The position numbers and the translations under genes were made by a program. Below, one piece after another: positions 17,347-24,393 of a stretch of 53,050 nt of DNA. Every line of letters starts with the position of its first letter. Positions within the stretch are counted from its first letter, which is position 1. The DNA is taken from positions 1-53,050 of the forward strand of contig NEUU01000026.1 of assembly GCA_002304345.1 (NCBI GenBank). The letters are read 5' to 3'. This DNA comes from Verrucomicrobia bacterium Tous-C9LFEB. Lineage in GTDB: Bacteria; Verrucomicrobiota; Verrucomicrobiia; Methylacidiphilales; UBA1321. The notes under the pieces are model-generated. The model saw only the letters and a list, made by a program, of their open reading frames with translations. It ran no database searches and was not told the origin of the DNA.

Positions 17347-17664
17347 TCAGCGAACCGTGGAAGACTCGTCGCGCTTGCGATCAGCCTCCTGACACAACAC
17401 CAGCGCCAACCGGCACAGCGCGCGTTTCAAATGCGCCATCCGATCCTCACCCTCGGCATCCGGTTCCTTACTATTCCCGTCGCGCATCAAGCGAAAAGTC
17501 AGGGCATGACGCAAGGCTTTATCTAAATGATTGTCCTGCGGCTCCGAACGCCAGGCATCCTGTTGATGCCCCTGCTTAAGCCCCGTTGACATAATTTCCC
17601 TCACCACATCTGCCGCCACCTCGGCCGGATCCGAACCTGCTGTGTTCTCTCGATGATGCGCCAT
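17347..17664 (-). CDS. Small unrecognised protein
   Basis: 105 residues, no membrane segment. It is predicted soluble and mainly helical, with many charged residues. The second half reads NHLDKALRHALTFRLMRD and then AHLKRALCRLALVLCQE, two similar amphipathic helices. This hints at a small helical-bundle fold. A strong ribosome site GGGAGGAG (17676-17683) stands about 11 nt before the ATG, which is the main evidence that it is a real gene. It faces the HAD-like gene tail-to-tail. A perfect 24-bp palindrome lies about 100 nt upstream. No function is proposed. Confidence 0.55.
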   Translation of the reverse strand: MAHHRENTAGSDPAEVAADVVREIMSTGLKQGHQQDAWRSEPQDNHLDKALRHALTFRLMRDGNSKEPDAEGEDRMAHLKRALCRLALVLCQEADRKRDESSTVR

Positions 17665-17767
17665 AAAATTAAACTCTCCTCCCTTAATATCCGACGAACC
17701 TGCGTAAAAAACCAGCCCGGAGATTTACTAATTAAAAGCGGACCGAACCCTGCAAGATCAAGTCATT

Positions 17768-17791
17768 CTAGGCTCTGTCGACAGAGCCTAG
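17768..17791. promoter_or_regulatory. Perfect 24-bp palindrome, possible operator
   Basis: CTAGGCTCTGTC/GACAGAGCCTAG is fully self-complementary without a spacer. It lies between the divergent small gene (17664, minus) and the SDR-like gene (17961, plus), and has no T-run. A dimeric regulator site is plausible, and a cruciform or repeat remnant is the alternative. The rest of 17665-17960 holds nothing else recognised. Confidence 0.4.
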
Positions 17792-17960
17792 CGCCTGCAA
17801 AATGCGCGACAGCATCTGCCCTCCCTTCGTTTCCACTCTCGCCCCCAAAAGAATAATTCCTTAGCAAGTAACCACTAACAGATATTCCGCCCGTACTGGC
17901 ATCGCCTCCGCTTATCAATGCCCGTTACTCTGCAACGCTGAAATTTTATCGAGAAAATCC

Positions 17961-18521
17961 ATGATCCCCTTCATGAAAGGCACCTTGAGCGGTCGCGTCG
18001 CACTCGTGACTGGCGCAGGCTCCGGTATCGGCAAAGCCTCCGCTAAAGCCCTTGCCTATGCCGGTGCCTCCGTCGCCGTGATCAGCCGCACTCGCGAAGA
18101 AGTGGAAATCACCAGCATGGAAATTTGCAGTGGCGGCGGCTCCATCATCGTCACCGCCTCCGTCAACGGCAACCGCATCTTCAGCAATACTGGCGCCACC
18201 GCCTACTCCTGTTCCAAAGCCGGACAAGTCGCCATGACCAAAATGCTCGCCGTTGAACTCGCCAAATACCGCATCCGCGTCAATGCCATCTGCCCCGGCG
18301 CCATCGGCACCTTGATCGACGACAACACCGAACAACGCAATCTCGTAACCGAAAGCATCTCCGTCGAATATCCCGAAGGCCCCATCCCCCTCACCGGCAA
18401 CACTCCTGGTGCCGCGGGTCAAGTAGCCGAACTCGCCTGGTTTCTTGCCTCCGACGCCTCAAATCATATCACCGGAACCAAAATCTACATCGATGGCGGC
18501 CAATCTCTCCTCCAAGGCTAA
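17961..18521 (+). CDS. Short-chain dehydrogenase/reductase with internal deletion
   Basis: 186 residues against about 250 for the family. The NAD(P)-binding TGAGSGIG (17-24) is intact, as are the active-site Ser67 (TASVNG), Tyr82 and Lys86 (YSCSK) and the C-terminal GTKIYIDGGQS. The sequence jumps from SMEIC straight to SGGGSIIVTASVNG. Roughly 65-70 residues that normally carry the NNAG motif and helices D and E are missing in frame. A Rossmann fold without these parts probably cannot bind cofactor or dimerise normally. The gene is therefore likely a deletion remnant that has kept its frame. No good ribosome site precedes the ATG. An ATG at 17973 is also possible. Confidence 0.7.
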   Translation: MIPFMKGTLSGRVALVTGAGSGIGKASAKALAYAGASVAVISRTREEVEITSMEICSGGGSIIVTASVNGNRIFSNTGATAYSCSKAGQVAMTKMLAVELAKYRIRVNAICPGAIGTLIDDNTEQRNLVTESISVEYPEGPIPLTGNTPGAAGQVAELAWFLASDASNHITGTKIYIDGGQSLLQG

Positions 18522-18621
18522 TTAGAATAAAAGCCCTCCGCCGCTACGAGGCATCGAAAGAACACTCGAATGGCGTATTTTTCTTGAACAGGCCCCAGAT
18601 CCGTAAACCGATCTCCTTCCC

Positions 18622-18664
18622 GCTGCTATAGCTCAGTGGTAGAGCTGTCTTACTCGTAAAGACT
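18622..18664 (+). pseudogene. 5' half of a tRNA gene (tRNA fragment)
   Basis: GCTGCTA followed by TAGCTCAGTGGTAGAGC gives a normal 5' acceptor strand and D-arm, closely like the intact tRNA-Thr at 23265. The anticodon arm GTCTT...AAGAC is irregular. A 7-nt loop puts TCG with a C at position 33, while reading CGT as anticodon breaks the stem. No variable loop, T-arm or 3' acceptor follows. It is probably a remnant left by integration or rearrangement. Confidence 0.7.
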
Positions 18665-18795
18665 CAAACTTTCGCCGCAACCACAGCCTCCTACAAACTT
18701 TTTACACAATGTCCCCGTCTGCCAATGTATCCGCGCGGCTCCCGATGAGAGATATGATTTCGTTTTTTCTCGTCACCGTAATTCGCTGAGCTTCA

Positions 18796-21456
18796 ATGCC
18801 AGATGACATGTCGCTTGCTCTTGCCATTTCTCCTGCCGGCTCCCTTTTCTGGGATGAGGAGGATGGAGAAATGCCGTCGTCAACTTCCGAGAAGAGTTTA
18901 AGAGCGCTGACTCCTGTCGAGGGAATTGTTTCATTGGCCAGACACGAGCTGGAGCGCGAAGTGTCTGTTTCTCTCGGATATTGGCGAGATTTCGGGAAAC
19001 TGTATTTCACCCGTTTCTGCCAAACATCCCCGGAGGCAGCGGAAGTTTCGGCACCATCAAGCGGGGAATTCGCCACGCTGGTGCTGGAAGCCCCGCCAAT
19101 GAAAGGCAGCGAATTTCTTTCGCCGGAAATTTTCGTCAAAATCTGGGCGGAGATCGACGCCTGCGTTCAATCCCAGATCAACTTGCATTCAGGTAACCGT
19201 GAAAAATATTTTCACGGGACGACATGGCATCTGGTGGGACGGGTCACGTTTCACCTCGCGGAGAATAAAAAAGACCCGGAACGGCCCTTCGCGTTTTTGG
19301 CCACATACACCAGTGGTATGTCCGCGGCCTCCAAGTTGCTACACGTTCCGCTGGGCCGCGCGATCCAGGAATATTCCGGCACCAAAAATAAGAGTTCACT
19401 TCTGAAACTGCTTCAACCCGTGCAAGCGGCATGCGCCCAAAGTGTTCTCATCAAGGAATTGGTCGAGACGAAACAGATTTATCATCCGCAGGCGTGGACG
19501 ATTTCTCAGGCGTACCGCTTCCTCAAGGAAATCCCGGTTCTCGAGCAAAGCGGCGTTCTGGTTCGCGTACCGAATTGGTGGAAAGCGTCCGCTCCAGCGC
19601 GCGCGACGGTTTCTGTCGCGATCGGAAGCAAGCCAGGTTCCCATGTGGGAGCCAACGCCTTGCTCGATTTTCAGGCATCACTGACACTGGACGGAGAAGT
19701 CATCACCGAGACCGAATGGAACCAGATCGCCCATTCCACGCAAGGGCTGGCGTTTCTCAAGGGCCGCTGGGTTGAGATCGACAAGACGAGATTGGAGGAA
19801 GTGCTCAACCACTGGAAAAAAATCCAGAGTGGCAGCGACGGCATTGATTTCCTGCAGGGCATGCGGCTTCTTTCCGGCGCTACGATTAATCCGAGCGACC
19901 AAGCCTTCGATACTGGCGCAGCGAGAGAATGGACCCGCATCCAAGCCGGTCCATGGTTGGAACAAATCCTCGGAGAAATGCGGGATCCTGAAAGATGCAC
20001 CATTTTGGAATCCATGCCGGGGCTAGAGGCGGAGTTGCGTCCCTATCAAAAGAAGGGTGTGTCCTGGCTCTGGTTGATGCATCGTCTCGGATTGGGAGCG
20101 TGCCTAGCCGATGACATGGGCTTGGGCAAAACCCTCCAGGTACTGTCCTTCTTGCTGCATCTCAAAAATTCCCGGTTATCACAAACCCCAAGCTTACTGG
20201 TTGTTCCCGCGTCATTGCTGGCAAATTGGCAAGCGGAAGCCGCACGCTTCACCCCGTCATTGGGGCTGTGGATCGCTCACCCATCGAATCCCGAATTTGT
20301 CTCCTCTACGAAAAAAGCTCCACTGGGAATTGACCTGATTCTCACCACGTACGGAATGCTGCCCCGGTCACAGTGGTTACTCGAAGCGGATTGGCAGGTA
20401 GTCATTTTGGACGAAGCGCAAGCGATCAAGAATCCTTCCAGCAACCAAACACAGTCCGTCAAAAAATTGAAAGCATTCGGGCGCATCGCGATGACCGGAA
20501 CTCCAGTCGAAAACAGCCTGGGCGATCTCTGGTCGCTCTTCGATTTCACCTGCCCCGGGCTGCTCGGTTCCGCAAAGGCTTTCAACGACTTCTCCAAACA
20601 ACTCGCCAAAAATCCACGCCACTACGCGCCGCTGCGAAATCTCACGCATCCCTATATCCTGCGCCGCCTCAAGACCGATAAATCGATCATTGCCGATCTT
20701 CCTGAAAAAACCGAAATCAAAACTTACTGTTCGCTGTCCAAAAAACAGGCCGTGCTTTATCAGCAATCTGTCACCGAGTTGGCCGAGGCACTGAATACCG
20801 CCGACAAAATGCAGCGACGCGGCGTGATCCTCGCGTTTCTCATGCGTTTCAAACAAATCTGCAATCATCCCGATCACTGGACAAATAACGGGGCCTTTAT
20901 TCCGGGCGAAAGCGGTAAGTTTGCGCAGTTGGAAGACCTGGCGTCACAGATCTCCGAACGTCAGGAGAAGGCTCTTGTTTTCACCCAATTCAAAGAAATG
21001 ACCGCCCCCCTCTGCCGCTTTCTGGAATCGCAATTCAAGCGCCCCGGACTGGTCCTTCACGGCCAGACCAACGTCAAAGCCCGCAAGGAAATGGTCGACG
21101 CCTTTCAAAAAGAGGATGGACCGCCCTTCTTTGTTCTGTCACTCAAGGCGGGAGGCGTCGGACTTAATCTCACGCAAGCCTGCCACGTCATTCACTTTGA
21201 CCGCTGGTGGAATCCGGCGGTAGAAAATCAAGCCACCGATCGGGCGTTTCGCATCGGGCAAAAGAAGAATGTTCTGGTCCATAAATTCATCTGCCGCGGC
21301 ACGGTCGAAGACAAGATCGACGCCTTAATTGACAATAAAAAAAATCTTGCCGACGATGTCCTCGGCGGCGGCGGTGAAACAGCCATGACCGAAATGTCCA
21401 ATGAGGAACTACTGCGGTTCGTTTCGCTTGATCTCAACACCGCGCTTGCCGAATAG
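18796..21456 (+). CDS. SNF2-family helicase/ATPase
   Basis: 886 residues. The N-terminal half (about 1-400) carries the SNF2-associated region of bacterial members. The two RecA-like domains follow. Walker A is ADDMGLGKT (438-446), Walker B is LDEAQAIKNP (DEAQ at 539-542), and motif III is MTGTPVENS (from 566). Domain 2 has VFTQFKEM, LSLKAGGVGLNLTQA and the arginine-finger motif QATDRAFRIGQ near 805-816. Such proteins move along DNA or remodel protein-DNA or RNA polymerase complexes, as RapA does. The SWIM zinc-finger gene follows after 8 nt, a pairing common in bacterial genomes, so they likely work together. No strong ribosome site is seen. Both genes lie between a tRNA fragment and an intact tRNA-Thr, which suggests acquisition. 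Confidence 0.9.
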   Translation: MPDDMSLALAISPAGSLFWDEEDGEMPSSTSEKSLRALTPVEGIVSLARHELEREVSVSLGYWRDFGKLYFTRFCQTSPEAAEVSAPSSGEFATLVLEAPPMKGSEFLSPEIFVKIWAEIDACVQSQINLHSGNREKYFHGTTWHLVGRVTFHLAENKKDPERPFAFLATYTSGMSAASKLLHVPLGRAIQEYSGTKNKSSLLKLLQPVQAACAQSVLIKELVETKQIYHPQAWTISQAYRFLKEIPVLEQSGVLVRVPNWWKASAPARATVSVAIGSKPGSHVGANALLDFQASLTLDGEVITETEWNQIAHSTQGLAFLKGRWVEIDKTRLEEVLNHWKKIQSGSDGIDFLQGMRLLSGATINPSDQAFDTGAAREWTRIQAGPWLEQILGEMRDPERCTILESMPGLEAELRPYQKKGVSWLWLMHRLGLGACLADDMGLGKTLQVLSFLLHLKNSRLSQTPSLLVVPASLLANWQAEAARFTPSLGLWIAHPSNPEFVSSTKKAPLGIDLILTTYGMLPRSQWLLEADWQVVILDEAQAIKNPSSNQTQSVKKLKAFGRIAMTGTPVENSLGDLWSLFDFTCPGLLGSAKAFNDFSKQLAKNPRHYAPLRNLTHPYILRRLKTDKSIIADLPEKTEIKTYCSLSKKQAVLYQQSVTELAEALNTADKMQRRGVILAFLMRFKQICNHPDHWTNNGAFIPGESGKFAQLEDLASQISERQEKALVFTQFKEMTAPLCRFLESQFKRPGLVLHGQTNVKARKEMVDAFQKEDGPPFFVLSLKAGGVGLNLTQACHVIHFDRWWNPAVENQATDRAFRIGQKKNVLVHKFICRGTVEDKIDALIDNKKNLADDVLGGGGETAMTEMSNEELLRFVSLDLNTALAE

Positions 21457-21464
21457 AAAAAAAC

Positions 21465-22685
21465 ATGAGCTGGTATCAATATCCACCTTACGTATCGGTC
21501 GCCGCGCGCAAAACCAAGGCGTTGAAGAAAATCGCCAAGCTGACCAAGGCCGGCAAAAAACTTTCACCCGTGCAGATCGAGGGTCGGACTATTGCCAAGA
21601 CATTCTGGGGCAAAGCCTGGTGCGATAATCTCGAATCCTATAGCGATTACGAGAACCGCCTCCCCCGTGGACGTTCCTATGTCCGCAACGGATCAGTGCT
21701 CGATCTCCAAATCAGCAAAGGCGAAATCAAAGCGCAAATCATGGGCAGCGACCATTATCACGGTCACATCAAAATCGCGCCTCTCTCTCCCGATGCTTGG
21801 CAGAAAATCAAAACCGAGTGCTCAGGAAAAATCGAGTCTGTCATCGAACTGTTGCGTGGCGAACTCTCCCAATTCGTGATGGAAGTCATCACGCGCCGTG
21901 ACGGAGGACTCTTCCCCAAACCCGCCGAGATCAAGCTCGACTGCTCCTGCCCGGACTGGGCCGAACTCTGCAAACATCTCGCCGCAGTCCTCTATGGAGT
22001 CGGCGCTCGACTGGATTCTCAACCCGAACTTCTGTTTCTATTGCGTGGAGTCGATCACACCGAACTCATCGCCCAGGCCGCATCGACTGCCATTGCCGAC
22101 GGCAAAGGCGACGCCGCGCTCGGCTCCAGCCTCTCCGAAGTCTTCGGAATCGAAATCGCCGAAGAAACTCCATCAGCTACGGTTCCCACGCCTGCTCGCA
22201 AAACGCCTGCGCTAAGTCCCGCACCCAAGATCAAATCCTCGAAACCATCTCCCGCCAAAAAGAAAAAGGCAACAGTCAAGAAAGCTAAGGCTCCAAAAAA
22301 AATCCCGAAAGATTCGGAACGTGAAGATCGCATCCACAATGAAATCATGGTCGATTGTAACGGAACCGAAGAAGAATCGATGAGTTGGTACTATTATCTA
22401 CAGGATAAAATCACATTTCCTTTTCGAGCCCTCTCGATTACGAAGGTCGCTTCGTCTTTTGGCATCGGCAAAAAGGTAATCGTCAAAAAAATGGCTTCCG
22501 AAGAGGATTGTACTCACTTCATTCAGGTCTTGGTCAAATTGGACAATAGCACCTGCGTCGTCCCTCTCGATACGATTGCACCGCTCAAAGCGGATGAGGA
22601 AACAACCGAGGCCATCGACGACTGGACATATTACCTGAAACGCACCGGAGGCCATCCTTTTCTGAGTCACCACGACAGCCGATAA
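21465..22685 (+). CDS. SWIM zinc-finger protein fused to a CcbP-like calcium-binding domain
   Basis: 406 residues in three parts. Residues 1-230 are the SWIM-family module with the zinc motif CSCPDWAELCKH (Cys160, Cys162, Cys169, His171), preceded by FWGKAWCDNLESYSDYENRL, typical of proteins paired with SNF2 helicases. Residues 238-285 form a Lys/Pro-rich linker that could bind nucleic acid. Residues about 286-400 resemble the small calcium-binding protein CcbP: SWYYYLQDKITFPFRA, then VKKMASEEDCTHF and acidic residues near the end. The fusion of the last domain is unusual. It is cotranscribed with the helicase upstream (8-nt gap). The zinc finger suggests DNA or protein contact for the helicase. 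A calcium response is only an inference from the domain. Confidence 0.82.
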   Translation: MSWYQYPPYVSVAARKTKALKKIAKLTKAGKKLSPVQIEGRTIAKTFWGKAWCDNLESYSDYENRLPRGRSYVRNGSVLDLQISKGEIKAQIMGSDHYHGHIKIAPLSPDAWQKIKTECSGKIESVIELLRGELSQFVMEVITRRDGGLFPKPAEIKLDCSCPDWAELCKHLAAVLYGVGARLDSQPELLFLLRGVDHTELIAQAASTAIADGKGDAALGSSLSEVFGIEIAEETPSATVPTPARKTPALSPAPKIKSSKPSPAKKKKATVKKAKAPKKIPKDSEREDRIHNEIMVDCNGTEEESMSWYYYLQDKITFPFRALSITKVASSFGIGKKVIVKKMASEEDCTHFIQVLVKLDNSTCVVPLDTIAPLKADEETTEAIDDWTYYLKRTGGHPFLSHHDSR

Positions 22686-22786
22686 GCCGCCCGACGTAAT
22701 GGGGCTTTTCCAACCACGCGATATAAACTTCGATAGTTTTTTTTCTTTCTCCGAATACGTTCTGGAAGTTTTTCCACCTCCCACTT

Positions 22787-22954
22787 ACCCACGTCAGAGT
22801 TTGCCAGTAAGTCCTCGGCGCCATGCACTGCCGTGTGTTCACGCGAGAGCACCTCCCCGAGCGAACGAGAACCACTATGCACGAGGATAAAAAGCCGATC
22901 CGCATCGAGCCCAAGTAACGCTTCACTTCGGACTTTGATAACGGAAGCAATCAA
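22787..22954 (-). pseudogene. Fragment of an RtcB-family RNA ligase gene
   Basis: The minus-strand reading SEALLGLDADRLFILVHSGS, continuing RSLGEVLSREHTAVHGAEDLL, matches the central part of RtcB-like RNA ligases. Family members have a conserved HSGSRGLG stretch, here HSGSRSLG. Both ends of the roughly 400-residue family are missing, and the frame continues into unrelated residues. It is a remnant. The rest of 22686-22998 holds nothing else recognised. Confidence 0.6.
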
Positions 22955-22998
22955 ATTAATGATACCGCTCGTAAGATTGATTCCGGCTACAGTTAAAC

Positions 22999-23202
22999 TC
23001 AGATATCCGCAAGAATAATGGAACTTACTTTTTGTTCTAACTTTCCATCCAGTTTTTTCTTGTACTCTTCCGCGTCTTCTCGTCTACTAAAGCCCTTGGC
23101 GATACGTTTGCCGTGTGGGTCTTTTCCAAGGTCAACCCGGTAGGTGATGGAGCCATTGCGGTTTTGAATCGCATAAATTTTTGCATCCGTTTTGAGTCGC
23201 AT
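22999..23202 (-). pseudogene. Integrase N-terminal (arm-binding) remnant, left of tRNA-Thr
   Basis: 67 residues: KIYAIQNRNGSITYRVDLGK, then KRIAKGFSRREDAEEYKKKL. This pattern of two or three strands followed by a helix with FxxRxxAEEY is the arm-type DNA-binding domain at the start of tyrosine recombinases. The core-binding and catalytic domains are absent. It lies 63 bp from an intact tRNA-Thr. It is either a truncated integrase or a small stand-alone arm-domain protein. Confidence 0.55.
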
Positions 23203-23209
23203 TTCTAAA

Positions 23210-23231
23210 CGTTATGCAAAGCGTTATGCAA
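23210..23231. repeat. Tandem CGTTATGCAA direct repeat
   Basis: Two exact 10-bp copies (23210-23219 and 23222-23231) lie directly upstream of the integrase remnant at 23202 and 34 bp before tRNA-Thr. Spacing and position suit recombinase or excisionase arm sites or an operator. Confidence 0.5.
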
Positions 23232-23264
23232 GTTCAAGACGGCAGTTATAAGTCATTGTCAGTT

Positions 23265-23336
23265 GCCGCTTTAGCTCAGTGGTAGAGCAGCTCATTCGTA
23301 ATGAGCGGGTCATCGGTTCAAGTCCGATAAGCGGCT
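23265..23336 (+). tRNA. tRNA-Thr (anticodon CGT)
   Basis: A full cloverleaf can be drawn. Acceptor is GCCGCTT/AAGCGGC, D-arm GCTC...GAGC, and anticodon stem GCTCA/TGAGC with loop TTCGTAA, anticodon CGT (reads ACG). The T-arm carries GGTTCAAGTCC, and the discriminator is T. CCA is not encoded. Confidence 0.93.
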
Positions 23337-23446
23337 CTCCTTTTTTACAGAGGGAAATTCCTCTTTCAAAGCCTGTTAGACAACGTCTCTCGGAGCATTC
23401 TGAGGGAGCCTTAAGGAGTCCTTTAGCCCCCTTAGGAGCGGTTAAA

Positions 23447-23653
23447 ATGGCAACCGTTGCCAGTGCCGGGCCTGACGCGCTAGGAGAGGTTATGGCGCAG
23501 TTCAAGGTATCCGTTCGGCCCTATACGTCGCATCGACGCCCCCATTTAAAATGGGTGGTCAATGCGTACCACCCTTCCAAGGGGCGGTCCCGGTCGTTCT
23601 TCTCCACCAAGCCGGAAGCGGAGTCGGAAGCCACATTGCTCCCGATCAATTAA
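23447..23653 (+). pseudogene. Integrase N-terminal remnant, right of tRNA-Thr
   Basis: 68 residues from the ATG at 23447, which has AGGAG 8 nt upstream. The sequence FKVSVRPYTSHRRPHLKWVV, then NAYHPSKGRSRSFFSTKPEA, is the arm-binding start of a tyrosine recombinase. It stops at TAA before any core or catalytic domain. The preserved ribosome site suggests a formerly functional integrase gene next to its tRNA target. Confidence 0.6.
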
Positions 23654-23674
23654 ATCGAAACTCTATCGCCCAGC

Positions 23675-24349
23675 TTACGCTGGAAACCACTTTGTCCACG
23701 TCTCGGGCGAAATCACATCGAGCCGATCCACCACGAGATCCGCCCCCTGCAATTTTTCCGGCGGATTCGTCGTCGTCACGGCAACCACTCGCATTCCGGC
23801 CGCTTTGCCCGCTTGCACGCCAACGACGGCATCCTCAAATACCACACAACGTTGCGGCGGCACCTTGATCTTGGAAGCTGCGACCAGAAATACCTGTGGG
23901 TCTGGCTTGCCTTTAGTCACATCTTCCGAGGTCGCCATATCGGCGAAGAAATGCCCGATCCCCAGTCGCTTGAACGCACTCGTGATATTCAGTTTTTGCG
24001 TGGATGACCCGATCACGCACGGCACGCCGGACCGTTGCAAAAACTCCAGAAAATTCACCACGCCGGGAATGGGCTCCAGTCCCTTCTCCTCCACGACAAT
24101 GCGGTAGAGCTCTTCTTTGCGGAGTGAGAGGCGTTCGATTTCCGCCGGGTCATGCGACCAATCCAGCAGGTGGGGAATGATGTACGCATTCTTCATTCCG
24201 AAGCTGCGCTCAAAATGATCGGGCGGCAGCGGCTTGCCAATTTCCGCCGCGAGCCGTTCCCAGCTCTCTTCGTGTTGCGCGGCGGAATTGATAATGACGC
24301 CGTCGAAATCGAAAACAGCGCCCCAGGTGGCTTGAGTCATACCATCCAA
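23675..24349 (-). CDS. HAD-family phosphatase, beta-phosphoglucomutase-like
   Basis: 224 residues with a complete HAD active site. Motif I is FDFDGVI (Asp14 and Asp16), motif II is GSSTQ (near 115), the conserved Lys is in KGKPDPQVF and the acidic motif is VFEDAVVG. The helical cap between 20 and 85 fits the subfamily I cap of beta-phosphoglucomutase and small sugar-phosphate phosphatases. It lies 44 nt after malQ in the same direction, so a role in hexose phosphate handling during glucan breakdown is likely. The precise reaction, mutase or phosphatase, cannot be decided by eye. An ATG at 24340 is an alternative start. Confidence 0.8.
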   Translation of the reverse strand: MDGMTQATWGAVFDFDGVIINSAAQHEESWERLAAEIGKPLPPDHFERSFGMKNAYIIPHLLDWSHDPAEIERLSLRKEELYRIVVEEKGLEPIPGVVNFLEFLQRSGVPCVIGSSTQKLNITSAFKRLGIGHFFADMATSEDVTKGKPDPQVFLVAASKIKVPPQRCVVFEDAVVGVQAGKAAGMRVVAVTTTNPPEKLQGADLVVDRLDVISPETWTKWFPA

Positions 24350-24393
24350 ACTAGCCCGGCGAAAAGCGGATGCAAGCAGGCTCTAAAAACGGT

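Noticed and set aside
18622..18664. Functional tRNA-Arg or tRNA-Thr
   Set aside because: The anticodon loop is irregular and the T-arm and 3' acceptor strand are missing.
23279..23446. Upstream extension of the right-hand integrase remnant
   Set aside because: This part overlaps the tRNA-Thr gene, and the ATG at 23447 has its own good ribosome site.
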